Shown: positions 36,564-49,800 of the stretch, piece by piece
How the letters are laid out: the number at the start of each line of letters is the position of its first letter
Numbering within the stretch: position 1 is the first letter of the stretch
Source: Rotaria macrura
Taxonomy: Eukaryota > Rotifera > Eurotatoria > Philodinida > Philodinidae
Length of the DNA: 64,000 bases
Assembly: GCA_900239685.1 (NCBI GenBank)
Contig: OENT01000613.1
Span: forward strand, 1-64,000
Direction: 5' to 3'
Position numbers and translations under genes: made by a program
Notes under the pieces: generated by a model
Told to the model about the DNA's origin: nothing
What the model saw: only the letters and a program-made list of their open reading frames with translations
Database searches by the model: none

Positions 36564-37071
36564 ATGGATAATGATAATGCCCCACCATTCGTTGTTAATC
36601 TTCCACCACCAGACCGATTTGAACCATCAACAGTAATTGCGAAACTCGAACCAAATCAACGACAAATTAATTTACTTGTTATTGTTCTGCGTATACAAGC
36701 TAATCCTCAAAAGACACGTGAAGGTCACGAAATACATTCATTCAAAGTTGCCGATCGAACCGGTTCAGTTACACTGAATGTATGGAATACCACAGGCAAA
36801 TTAATTTCACCAGGTGATATACTTCGTTTGCAAAATTGTATAACACAAGTTTTTAAGAATGAACTATGTGTTAAACCAGGAAGAAGTATGATTCGAATAG
36901 ATTCTTTTTTAGTTCTAATTTAACAACTAGCAGATTATTTCAGATGGTATTGTAACAAAAGTTGGAGAATTTATGATGGATTTTAAAGAAGAACCTGATA
37001 TGAGTGTATTTACGCCATCGATGGAACCAATTACCAACATGAACAAACGACCACCACAATTGATGTCCTGA
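36564..37071 (+). CDS. NABP: SOSS complex subunit B / single-stranded DNA-binding protein (NABP)
   Basis: Two exons, 36564-36885 and 36944-37071, give 149 aa. The protein is an OB-fold single-stranded DNA-binding subunit of the SOSS complex in DNA-damage signalling, and also an Integrator partner by family. Residues from about 30 match the hSSB1/2 core: VIVLRIQ...TREGHEIHSFKVADRTGSVTLNVW, then LISPGDILRL and VFKNELCVKPGR. After the intron the text continues NGIVTKVGEFMMDF, equivalent to human GGDLQKIGEFCMVY. The C-terminal tail is short (about 210 aa in human proteins). AATAAA occurs at 37101-37106, 30 nt after the stop. It may be co-transcribed with ELAC1 upstream. Confidence 0.9.
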
Positions 37072-39736
37072 TGTACAGATTTTTGTTAGTTATAAATTTA
37101 AATAAAAAATAAAACTTACGCACATGTATTTGTATTTATTTTATTTTATTTTCATGTAAATGAGTTATTTACATCGTCCTTGTTCAAAGATGTATGTATT
37201 GGTAGGAGCACATGAGCTTCAATCATAGTCCTATTTCTTTCTACATAGATGTTCGAACGTGCTCTACGAAAAGATGGCGAAATTAAAACATGTATTACAA
37301 TATGATTTTCATGTACACTTGTAGTCAGATTGAATTAGTATTAGTAGATTTAGAAGTCATCAGATAAATTTAGTCTAGATCAAAGTTTAAGCATTCAAGT
37401 ACTGATTTCTGGCAAACATTGATGAATTATGTCATGAAAATCGACTAGAATTATGCTTAAGTAGAGAAGAGAATTTTCGCAACAGACACAATGGAACAAT
37501 ATGAAATAACGGACGGTTCATAAGTATTGAGAGTCTTCATTGATTTTAACTGAGGTTTTTTTAGTTCATAAGATTTTAGCAAGTGATTCTTTACCAAACG
37601 AAAGATAAATAGATACTTGAGCAACAACAGCAAAAGTTTTAAGGTATTAATATACAAAACATGCAATATTAACTGATTTTCAAGCACAAAATAAAATCAA
37701 CTGTGAATTCATTACAAAGCTGATCGACTATTCGGTCAGGAAGATCGAAGGATAAACTTTGTGTTTCGTGTTTAGAATTTTTGCTTTCAACAGCACTATT
37801 ATTGTAATGATTTTGTTTACTTTTATTACTCACTCTGTCGTAAATGTATAATATGTAGTTTTATAAGGAATCAATTACAACTAGAGTAAATATTGATAAA
37901 ACACGGAAACTCTCATTATCTATATTCTATTGGTCATGTATAATGTAATAGCCTGTAGATATTCTGAATATCTTAGCGAAATGGTTTTAAAACTATTAAT
38001 AGAATATCTGTAGAATTAGAATGTATTGCTTCCAGTACTTGATAGAATAGTTAGAAGGGTATAATAAGATCTTCATATTAGTCTTTAGCAGCCATAGGAA
38101 ATTCTTCAGAGGTTTCCTGTCTTTTTATTTCAATATTTCTTTCAGATCGTATTTCACAAAAATATTAAAAAAATTCTTTTCAAATCTCGAAGTAGAGCAA
38201 ATTTTACATCTCTCTCTCTCCGATTCAGTTACTTTTATTAATTTTCATAAAAGGCTTGAAAAGAGAAATGAATCCGATGGTCAAAATTAGCCTCAACAGT
38301 TATTTTGATTCTTGTATTTATTATTTCTATGCAGTTAAATAACGAAACTTCATAGAGTTACAAAACAAAATAAACTTTCAATAAAAATTAGTTTGTATTT
38401 CAATACTCAATTATATCTTAATTTCGACATAGTAAATCATTTGAAAAGACTTCGTATATAACGATAAGAGTACCGATATTCTTACCCGTAACATGTTTAT
38501 CATGTGAATACAGTACATTAGGGTTCGATTGTTTATTTAAAAAAGCTAAAGCCATATTAGAAACATTTCGGTACCAATCATTTTAGAAAGTCCGGCTGTT
38601 TAACTATGAGATAAATACAAAATATCTTAAATCTGCATGAACATCGTTTCATTATATAATGTAAAAACTAGAGCGTTTTATTGTTTGCATATGGTGTTGT
38701 TTTCTTCACGTACTGAAATGTTTCACGTCATTAATCTTAATAATTCATTAGTGAAAATTAAACAGGAGGTAGTTGCAAAGATTTTAATTTAACTGATTCT
38801 TTGGGAAAAAGAAGCATAAATCGATTTTTTCCCTCTTTATGAGTTAAAGGAAACGGAGTCAAATTTTCGATTATGATTTCAGTTACTCTTTTTCAATTAC
38901 CGAATAATTGACATTCTAGTTGTAATCTTATTGATCCCATTGTCATTTCGAGTTGCCTAGGTTTTGGGAGAATTTATGACTATCTTTTTGCTACTAGATT
39001 TATGATAATAGTGAATTTCTTTTTCCATACGTTTATGAGCAAAAGCTTGGCTCTATTTTTAAAGGAGTATGAAAGTTGACGGATTATTTATATTTATAAG
39101 AACTATAAATATTCCAGTGGAATATGAATTGAGAAGAAAATTTTATGGTGCTTTCAAACATTCTGTGTTCGAGTGAGATTTCTTATCGTCTAATAATTTT
39201 TTTTTATATAACTGCTGATGTTTTGTAGAGTGTCAAAAACACTTATCAAATACGGCACAGTTCAGAATAAGTTGTCACTGGTTCGCTAACAGATCATTTT
39301 ATAACGGATATACTAGTAAGATGAAAGTACGATAGAAGTGCAACGAAAGTATGGAAGTATTTCTTTTCCCCGCTTGGTGTTTTTAAAGCTCTTCAATGAA
39401 TTTACAAAGGGGACTACATGAAAAAGTAGTTTCTAGTTTCATCATAATTAATATAAAACGAAAACGCATAGTTGATTGAAAAATTTGATGAATGTTGTCC
39501 TCTGAATCTCGTACGAGAATTGAAACTGTTTTCGTCGAATGTTAACAAAATATACACGTTCAACTTGTGTATAGTTATCAATTTGCTATGAATTTTATCA
39601 TTGTTCGATGTTTCTGATTGTTAAATTTGTTTTGATCATAAAATACAAGATAGTCAATGCATGACACCGTTGGAATTATGATGTTGAAATAGAAATATTT
39701 GATGAATAATTATAGATATGAATTTAGTTTTTAAAC
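37072..39736. other. 2.7-kb AT-rich spacer
   Basis: It holds the 3'UTR and poly(A) signal of the SSB-like gene. Beyond that I see no supported gene. The minus frame at 37457-37687 is leucine-rich low-complexity translation. Confidence 0.4.
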
Positions 39737-40230
39737 ATGTTAATCAGCTTATACAATCATTTTTTTCGTTCGAAAATCGTTCCGAAAGCTTCTGAAGTAC
39801 TTCGATGTCATATTCGACAACGACATTATCCACCGTGGACATCATATTTCATACGTCAATACGATTGTTTGAATGATCATTTTGGTCAAAGTCATTTTGA
39901 ATTTGATGTTGATGGCAGAAACTATCATATATTACGAACTGGTAAACAAGCAAGAATTTCTCTTCGCTTTATTTTATAGGAATCATTTTAATTTAAGGTT
40001 GCTTTCCATACATCAAGTATCATTGTACACAACGAATAAAAACCGATGATTTAACTTATGAAAATAGACTCTATACTTTTTTCAAAATATTTAATTTAGG
40101 CATACCGACATTGATGTATGGTTTAGCTGCTATTTTTCTCATCCGTTATTATGAAATAGTGAATACAAATCAGTATGGTGATGTTAAAATTTATTTTCTC
40201 ATTAAAGAAAATCATGGTGCTTCATTCTGA
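39737..40230 (+). CDS. C15orf61 homologue, conserved small membrane-associated protein
   Basis: Two exons, 39737-39941 and 39998-40230, give 145 aa (human C15orf61 is 157 aa). Conserved blocks include KASEVLRCHIRQRHYPPWTS, NDHFGQSHFEFDVDG.NYHILRTG, CFPYIKYHC and NLGIPTLMYGLAAIFLI, and the terminal YFLIKENHGASF. The IPTLMYGL stretch is a likely membrane segment. The cellular role of this family is poorly known. The intron (56 nt) is GTAAAC...TTTAAG with phase 1. The gene is convergent with RNF41: only 44 bp lie between the two stops, so their 3'UTRs must overlap or be very short. Confidence 0.9.
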
Positions 40231-40274
40231 TAATCGAAAACAAAAAGACAGACATTCTTTTCTTTTATTTCACT

Positions 40275-43200
40275 TCATTTAACACCATGTGAAAATATCA
40301 TCACAATACCTGGTTCACTAACTAAATAATAAATAAAACAAATAAGCTTATATGATAATTCGAACGTGTCTTTTTGTTTTGTCTTACTCATCGATTGATT
40401 CATATGTCGGTTATCGCAACTGAGTACAACAACAGCCTGTTCACCAATAATACGTCGGCATACATAACTGTCATAGTGTCGTCGATTTAATTGTCGAGTT
40501 TCTATTAAAAAATATATATCTTTGAAAAACAAGGATTAATCATAAGAGAAATAAAACATTATTAACCAAGCGTTGAAAGTCCTTCTGGCCAATGTCGTTG
40601 ATGTGCCCTTTCCATGAGTTCATTTGTTACATCGACTGGACAACCACTTTCAAGCAATGCTTGTTTTATAGCATCTTGTAAAACAATATTCGGAGTAGAT
40701 AACATTCCACCCCAATGAGTTACACGAGCTAATTGTAAATTGTTAGCCCAACTGAAATAAATAATTATAACATAACAGTTTCAAATATAGTTACGAGAAT
40801 ATAACTTATCAAAAGATGATAAGAAAATTACGCGTGATAATATCAGTATAGATGTTCATTTTTAGTCCTTTCTCTATGCAATAAATCTATTAATTTAAAA
40901 TGCATATGAATGCGTGAAGCATTCAAATCTAGGATACAAGTGTTATCAGAACGATTTTTGTGGTCGTCGAAAAGAATTATTTGATCACAGTAAAATGATG
41001 AGCTATTTATGATGTTCATGAAAAATCTATTCATTTGTTATCAGAGATATCTTTGTCAGAGAAACCATCGTACTTCAGTTGTACTCATAGGAAACGCAAA
41101 ATCTCTTTCGACAGATATTTGGAATTAGGCTCGGCTAACAACGTAAAACTTCAACGTTAGATTTTCGTCTCAAACTTTTCATTGATGTTCTTACGAAGAT
41201 TATTATTTTAATATGTAAATGATTGAAAATACTGTTTGAATATATATGCTAGTTTTTCTTATAAATAATCGAGATGATAGTGGCTCGACCAGTCAGATTT
41301 GTATAGTCAAAATCATATTCATTATAAGATTTAGTTCTTAATCTAAATTTCATTTATCATTCAATCTGCAAAACGAAGCGTTGACATTTATATCCTCAGA
41401 TGCTGCACGTATACCAACTACGTAATATCAAGTGCTTTTTTGAAACATGCATCGTTTATTATGGGAGTGATCGATAATATACACAAGTAGACAAACATTT
41501 GGGAAAACGACTTTAAACATTCAATCGGGAACGCAGATTGTGAGTCATTAACGCTCATTAACAAAACGCAAGAAACGTGGTCTTCAAGCACAATTTTCAC
41601 TTTCGGAGTGTGAAAATGAATGAAAACTCTAGTTCTGAGCGTTTAAACGCAAAAAAATTAAACAACTTAAAATGTAATGCTTTTAAACCATCAGAATCAG
41701 AGTTTTTATCAGTTTTCACGCTCCGAAAGTGAAAATTGTGCTTGAAGACCACGTTTTTGCGTTTTGTTAATGAACGTTAATGACTCACAATCGGCGTTCC
41801 CGATTGAATGTTTAAAGTCGTTTTCCCAAATGTTTGTCTGCTTGGGTAGGACATGACGCCAACATATTAGCACTCAGGCGCGCACCGAAAACGAGTACCA
41901 GATGCATTGCATTACACAGCATATCCTGCTCTCACATCTAATATACTCACCCTCATAATGTCAATGAACGAATAGAAAAACGAAGATAGTTTATATAAAT
42001 TCTGGCTCAATCATTTCAAAATCGAGAATAGAAATACCATCGGGAGAAAAAGTGGAAAATCAGCGAAAAAGAACAGATTTATGGAAATGAAGAGCACATT
42101 CTTGCCACATTCCCGTCTAATATTCTTACTTTTGAACTTCGCTCCCTTGATGTTCCATAGATCTCGAACATCAATTGTGTGTTCTATCAGGTACTTCCAC
42201 GTGTTTCAACATTGTAATTTAACTTTTGTTGAGTTTTTTAGAGGTATTTCTTGAAATCCAAGGATTCAAATATCAATATTTGTCTCAGAAATAATCCATT
42301 TCTTTTTATGTTCATATTCTTTCTCATCATTATATAATACGTCATAGTTTAGACTGAAATTTTTACGAAATGATTCATGAATGAATTCTCTGCAAAACTG
42401 TGAAATGTATCCAAATCTCTATTCAGTGTTAGAATAGTCATAACTCGATATTTTAGAATCACATCATGACAAACTTGTAACACTTATCATTTGGTGCCTT
42501 ATTAAACTTTCAAGATAGTAAGAAATTCGATAATATATTTAGGCATCCTCTTTAGAAAACTGTTCCCAAATTATATTCCACGCTTTATCTTCTGTGCAAT
42601 TACGTTGTTCTCTGTTTTGTACATGTTTTTATTTTTACCGTTGAATATTGAAGTTACTTTACAAAACTCTTGTGAATTTATCCTTCACAACATACTTTAG
42701 ATCACCTACTTCGGCTACTGTCAGGATCTACAGATTATTTTAGTACAGATTGTATTCTTTCTAGAAACTCTGTACTGTCGAACACGATACTCTTTTTACT
42801 TCTGATTCTCCTGGGCGAAGTGACACCAAATGAGTAGCTATATTATATATACAAAGATGAGAGTAAATAGATATTTGCCTGATCAACTGGGTATGATAAC
42901 TATTTAGTACTTTAGAAAGCTAGAGTTTTTCGGTGTCTTACGCTCTGGCGTACAAATTTTAATTCGAAATTTAAAATACCATAGTTAAATTCAAAAGTGT
43001 AGAAACCTCGGATTCAAATCCGAGTATTACGTGTACTTCACAAAGTGAAACCGACAGCAGATTGATTTTGATTAAACTGTTTAAAAGAATAGACCAGCAG
43101 TGCCCAGTATACATCAGTTTTTGGGAATTACAATATTGAGGAAACATTAAATGCATCATACTCACTTCCATGATATACCATCATTCAGATTTCTTGACAA

Positions 43201-46200
43201 TTTCTATTTACTCCAAAATAAACAACTTTAGTTCTATGGTAAATAATCACACATCACAGAGACAAAGTGTCAGTAGACTTGAATTTTTCATAGGTTTTAG
43301 GTATTGAGGAAATTTCAAACGCAGCATATTTACCATTACAATTTAGCATCAATCTGTAGCCCATGAAATTCTCTATGGAATGGTATATAATAGTTGAGTT
43401 TTCATTTTGATTATGACAAAGATTTTGATTTGCGAAATTTGGAATAGGCCAATATTTGAATAGAAAATAATGACGTTTCTTGCTGTAACTCCGTAAATCT
43501 TTGACAAATTATTCTCATCTTCGAACTCGGCCGAGATATTAGCGAGATAATGCAGTGTACAAAGTTTTATGACAATCGAAGTAGCATTTCAGATGCTATT
43601 GTGTAAACGGTCGGACGAACACGCTGACCAATTCTATAGTGAACTCACTTTTAGAGTACACAAAAACAAATCTAATCGACAAAATTTTCACAAGTTAGAT
43701 AACCGCATAGACACTTTTTTTGTGAAGAAAAAGTACGAATGTCTAGTGTCATCAAAATTTGAAGTAGTTCTATTCTGTAAATTCCTCTGGAGTATTGCTT
43801 GTGTTATTATTATGCTCGATTCATTGAAAATTTTCATCTAGAAGACTCATCGATGTAGAAATATGCAAATCTTATTGATGATTACTGCTTTGAAAAACGG
43901 TCAACTCGTCAATAAATGCACGTCGAGTCTTGATTCTAGACGATGAAAACAAGAACGGAGCATCGAATTCTAACTGAAAAGTAGGACATCTGACTTTGCT
44001 AGCATTCTATATTTATATTTTTCGATTGGTATTAAACATCTCCATCACATATGTATCTGTGATTGTTATGTATATATATATATACTTATTTTTATACCTT
44101 AATATTTCATCATTTTCTCCATGTCCAAAGAAATATGATACTGTTAGATGATTAGTACGCGTAATACGAATAAATTCCTTGAGGACAAAAAGAAGCAAAC
44201 TATAATTTTTGAATGTTAAATAGAAATATTTTACCTGAAGTGTAGCTATTTCAGTTTTATAAAAATCAACATCATCTTTATATTTTTTTAATTCATTTTT
44301 AACATTATCAAGTTCGTCATTTAATGTTTGAATACAACTATGATTCTTTATTTAAATGAAAATTAAGCAACTTCAATGTCTATTTCCTGAACAAAACCTT
44401 ACTTGAACTTCATCCATTGAAATAATCATTCCACAACCATTTTCACATTGCATAGATTCCTTTTTATTGTGTTTACAATCAGTCAGATGGTTAGCAAGAA
44501 CTTCTAATTTGACTATTGCTGCACAACCTTCATTTCCACATTTAATGTCTAAGCTATAAATATTATCATACGAATAGATTTTCATATACATAATACGCAT
44601 GATACATGAAACAATAATCATAATGATTGCAAAGTAAATTTGTCTAACTTTTGAATCAGAACTCAATGAATTCTGTAGATTCAAATGAATTATGAATATC
44701 GTCAAAGTCTTCAGAGTAGACAAAAAAATCGACTTAGAGTTTCTTATTACACTGAGAATAATTTCTTATGAAAATCTTAGACCTATTCCTTTGCTCTAAT
44801 TCTACATAATAGCATTCAGTGGGGATATCTATCGACTGCATGAATCGAATTGCCGTGAATATTTTGGAAAACCTACATATCAAAAGGTTTACAACGAATT
44901 TTTTTCATTGCGATTAATCTGTAGTCAATAATCATACTCATCGGTAGTTTTTCGAATTTAAAATTATCACGGTTTGATTTTATTTCAATCTCGATTATAC
45001 AGTAAGAAAGCACTTTAGAGAACTGTGGCTTCAGGCTGTTGTAGAAATCGAATACTAGTGTTGAATGATCCATAAAATATCTATTATCAAACTTGACAAT
45101 AAATCAATGGTGAAACGCATATGCACACAAACGTCGATCCAAAGTATCGTATGATTTGATGTATGCAATCATAAAAGCCCAAATCACGACATGAAGAGAA
45201 AAAGAAGACTTATTCTTTCGGTACGATGGACTTGTCATTTACACTGATGTGACAAATACGTGAAAAGTGATCATGTTTTCTATGACTGAAACATTACCAG
45301 CAACACATATATCTTTTTTGAACGCTCCGATTTGATATTCGCTTATGAAAGCACTTCCAAGATAACATTCAATCGAAATTGAAGATTATCTATCATAAAT
45401 TTCACTCACTTTCCTCTCATAATTGAGACAACACATTAGTAATCGAGATTGTTCATCTGCAATCCCGTTGGAAATAGGTACGGGAAACGAACAATGAATG
45501 AACAAACAGTATACATGATGTATTCATTGTCTTGATTCAAAAGTCATCATACAGTTTCGTCTTCTTTCTTCGTACGATTCGTTAAAATATCGAGAAATCT
45601 CGGACACAAATTTTCATCCATTCAGCTCAAATCCAACAAGCCAAGAACACGATATAGAACATCCGTCAGTAGACATAGGTAATGAAATAGTTAGAGACTA
45701 TCCTATGTGAATTTTATCCTTGGGATTCGATAGTTTCGTATTATCCAATCAAATGTTGTAAAGTAATCAAATCATAGGATACAGGAAACATATGAAAAAT
45801 GTAGCAAGATATCGTTGGATCAAGTTTGTATTTAAAAGTTTTCGACGCGATGTCATCTCTACATGAAAGGCTACTGATTTATGCAATTCATCGCATCTAT
45901 CAAATGTTGTATTATGTGAAAGCATACTTGCTTAATACGATGAAACTATGTCTTTCGACGAAAAAAAAAACGAAATTGCATCATGTTTTTCTTTCTAATC
46001 TATTTACTATTCAAGCAATCATGTTTTATATACTTTAGGTTCTTGATAGTAGATCGATTCTGAATCATAAAATGAAATACGATGTACTATTTAAATCGAG
46101 TACAAAATGTTTCGACCTTAGTACAGATCTGTACACTTTACTCAAGATTAATTGATTCTATGAGAATAATCTGCAACTGTCGTGCATACTTTTGATTTGA

Positions 46201-46870
46201 TGAGACGAGGGCAAGTGTTAAAAAATGATAAGAACCTACACTACTCATGTAATTTGACATTACAATGCCCTATTGCGAAAAAAAGTACAAGTGAAACTAA
46301 TTGGATATTTCTATGCGAAAGAAAATTGAATTTTCTCAAAGATTTAATCTTAGATTACTTATCTGCATTGGAATATGACTTTCTTTTAAAGTCTCGTCTT
46401 ATAATTAACTGAGAAGATTTTTCGATGAAAAATCCGATACCAACATGATTGCTTGTAATTAAAATAAGAAGAAAATCTTAGTTTCACAGTGTAGAGTGTT
46501 TCTCTCGATTGATTATAACCTACCGATTAAGTAAATTTTTAACAATCCTGGGTACGAGCTTCAATTGATAGATTTCAATCGGTGTTCGATCGATGGGACA
46601 TGTTTGCGTTTGTGAAAGCCATTCTCCAATGCAAGCCTTTAACGAAGAATACCTGTATATCTGTATATAAAAAATAAAAAGTCGACTGACTTGACAAAAA
46701 GTATGTTCACACGATGGTATTTGAACAGGATCTTGTAGAACACCAGCACAAATAGAACCTCAATACAAAGATAATAGATAAATACTTATTTGAGTCATTA
46801 TTGTTTTTAAATCTATACATATTAATTCATCATCGACTACATTCGGAAATCTTTGAATATCAAAGCCCAT
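40275..46870 (-). CDS. RNF41: RING E3 ubiquitin ligase RNF41/NRDP1
   Basis: Nine exons: 46870-46819, 46758-46691, 46636-46524, 44553-44403, 44345-44235, 44177-44098, 40751-40567, 40501-40388 and 40321-40275. They give 306 aa (human 317). The start MGFDIQRFPNVVDDELIC matches MGYDVTRF... of NRDP1. The RING is the atypical C3HC3D type: Cys18, Cys21, Cys34, His36, Cys39, Cys42, Cys53, Asp56 (CPID). A SIAH/TRAF-type zinc-finger region (CGNEGCAAIV...CKHNKK...CENGCGM) and a coiled coil follow. The C-terminal USP8/ErbB3-interaction domain includes LQLARVTHWGGMLSTP, ETRQLNRRHYDSYV and EPGIVMIFSHGV. By family it ubiquitinates receptors such as ErbB3. Introns 3 (2.0 kb) and 6 (3.3 kb) are unusually large for this locus, and intron 6 hosts a foldback element. 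Confidence 0.93.
41480..41846. mobile_element. 365-bp foldback (long inverted repeat) element in RNF41 intron 6
   Basis: The left arm (about 41481-41630) and right arm (about 41702-41846) are near-identical inverted copies roughly 145-150 bp long. They share GACAAACATTTGGGAAAACG at the outer end and CTTCAAGCACAATTTTCACT further in, with only scattered mismatches. The 70-bp centre contains GCGTTTAAACGC and is AT-rich. Outer ends read CAAG(T/C)AGACAAAC. No coding capacity and no clear target-site duplication were found. It fits a MITE or Foldback-type non-autonomous element. The high arm identity suggests recent insertion or arm homogenisation. Confidence 0.8.
43007..43024. repeat. 8-bp perfect hairpin
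   Basis: CTCGGATT (43007-43014) is reverse-complemented at 43017-43024. It superficially resembles a tRNA T-arm, but the loop size and flanks do not fit a tRNA. Confidence 0.5.
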
Positions 46871-49800
46871 AGCGCAATTTACAAAATCGACTTTTCGATT
46901 TATCAGAACATTTTCGTTTCTAAAATGAAATGAAAATCAATATTCTTTCAGGTATTCTTATTCTTGTGATTATCTTTTTTTCTCATTTGCTCTCCGAATG
47001 TCTTAATCGATCATCTTATCGTATGGTCGATACAAATGGCCAGTTAAATAAAAATATTAATAAAATATCGAAAAAAAGACATTACATCGACATCTATATT
47101 TCATTACAGTTAGGAATAGAAATCTATTTTTTTTTTGAATAATACTCTAAAAGTGCATGAAACATGTAATTGTAGAACACGAAACATTTTGATCGACAAT
47201 GTTCCATGTTCCAACAGCATTGGGCGACACAATCAGGTGATTGATTGGAACTTGTTTTTATCTCGTATTAAACCTTGATCGGATTTTTGATAGCAACTTG
47301 AGTATGGTGTCTTGGCGAAATTATCCAGCTAATAAACATAACGAAGAAAAATGAAAAGTCGTAAGTGTATTCAATACGCTCATGAGCTTAAATCAGTTTG
47401 CCAGCTGATAGTAAACATGAATAATTCGAGAATACTTCAGATCAGAGATATAATTTGTACTATTATTTTACTGGACTGAATTAAAGGTTTTCCTACGTTC
47501 TATTTATAATACCACTATATATATATATATAACTCAAAAGAGTACTGTCTTAATGTTTTTCAGACGGCCAGAATACTACGGGCACTACTGTTAATTTATT
47601 AGCGTCGCGTTGTCGCTCCAAAGAATGACATTTTCTTAATGTAACAAGTCTGAAAAGAAAACCCATACTTAATCATTTGAGAATGAATATTTTGTTCGAA
47701 TCAAAAACATTTAATTTAAATAATCATATTTATTTGACTCAATAGGATAACGTAGAAGCACGATTACAATCATAAAAGCTATTCTTTCTCGTCCTTGAAA
47801 CAAAAAGAGCCAAAGTTTCAAGCATCATACTTGAAGATTAATATCATGAGAAATTCTTTTTTTTTTGTTTTTGATAGACAAATACATTTTATTTTGAAAC
47901 TGAAGAATGGATTAGTAATGTTAATTAAAAAATTTTTTTCTCATAGAATTTTGCAAGATTTACTAACTGAACACGAAGGTTGAGCCCATTGTATTTCAGA
48001 ATTTCTAAACTCAAACAAGAAGCTGATTGCTTAATTCTATGTCAAGTTGAAACCATATTTTTAAGGCATATATGATTTGCCTTTTGAAAATAGAATCTTT
48101 TTTTCTCATGTTTTCTTTTCCGATAAGCAGCTTACTCTACGTTATGTTTTGAACGATTTGATACGATTGCGATACAATTCTATTCTATTCTATTACTAGT
48201 GTTGGTGTTTTGTTTAGTAAATTCAATAAAATACTGATCAATCTGCTTCTATAAACAAGTGACGAATCTTGAATATAAAGCGTACGCAAATGTAAAGAAA
48301 GTATTGTTCGATCAATAAACGTTTTTCTATATACTTGAACTCGGTCAGTTAAAATTGCCAGAGTCCGGTCCGACAGATTTTAGTAAATAGACTCAATCAT
48401 CCGCACTATGTAACTCAATTATAATAATTTACTCTGCACTAAGCAATTAATTGTATCAAGCATATACTCTAACGAAACCAGTTTTCTTATCAAACCTGTG
48501 TTCAAGGGAGAAATCTTTCTGGTTCTTTTAAAGTTTGGCAAATTCGTATCGAGAAACCATAATTGTTTTTCGTTTGGGCACAGATTCAGTAGAAAGCTCA
48601 TTTTTTATGAGAGCATATGCATCAAGAATTGTTTCATTCAGGAAGTAAATCAAAAAGCAAACTCAATTTGTCTAGAAGTTACAATCAAGAATATAGTACA
48701 ATGCTACTATATGTAACAACAGATTCTAGTCTTTTGTGACCTTTGAATGCACGATTGTCAGAAATTCATGAGTGTTTGACGACCTAGAATTATTTAAAAC
48801 ACAAGTCTGAACAATTATGTATGGCGCTATGTGTTAAAAGAAGAGCGATTCTGTATCGTTGAAGTCCAATATCCAAAATAAGGATATATTTGAAATGATC
48901 GATAAGGACGATTACAATCTTAGAGTCTCAGAAATCTGACAGCTTGATGTGCCAGAAAGATATTTTCCCTCTACTGACGAAGTAACAACCACGTACCAGT
49001 ATTTTCATAGACCGACTTAAAGTAAGAAGTAAAATTGGTTCATTGATTTCAACTATCTATTATCAATTTTCAATTAAAATATCCGTGTTTAAATTGTTAA
49101 ATTCAACTCGCATAGTTTTATTTGAAAATTTTCATTGAAAATATCTACGCTGCAAGAGCAATCGTCGAAATCTTCAGCCATTGTTATTCGCTAAGAACAC
49201 CTTGACAAATAAGTTTTCTGTTTTTTTTGCCTTCTTGGTTTAGAACAATAATATATGAACCAGCAATTTTTTATCAGTCATAGTTTTGTAGGTCGAATCT
49301 GATGGATACAAAATTTTTCGAACAAAAATTTACACAACAGTGAATTTCGTTGAAAATAATTCCATCGTTGCCGAAGCCCCTGAGAGCTCTCAGATTGATT
49401 TATAGTTCTTTCATTGAGAGAATCGGAGTGTTGAAGTTTTATTAAAAATTCTTCTCTTATTTTTTTAGAGAACTAAAAGTCTTGGCGAATACCAAAAACT
49501 GTTTTGCATAGCTGCAGATGAAGTTGATTTAATCGGATTTTTTTGTTTAAAATAATCATTTCAGGTAATTAAAATTCAACGGGAGAAATCTATTCGATAA
49601 ACATATTTTTACTATTACACAATGAACATTTAAAGAGAACATCTAATTTCTAAGTTTCCTCTACGTAAAAAATGATATCTGCATATGAAATCTACTTTCA
49701 TTCTCTTCTAATATCAACAACATTGATACTAACTATTTGCGGATAGATTTTTAAAAACTTGATTTTAGTAGTGTTCAATTTTCGGATTCTTTGTTGTAGA

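Noticed and set aside
43001-43030. T-arm-like GATTCAAATC hairpin suggesting a tRNA gene
   Set aside because: The loop and stem geometry do not fit a T-arm, and no D-arm, anticodon arm or acceptor stem pairs around it.
46930-47142. 70-codon plus frame with signal-peptide-like start and a KKR site (possible neuropeptide)
   Set aside because: No repeated peptide units, no amidation glycine before the dibasic site and an AT-driven tail. Too weak to annotate.
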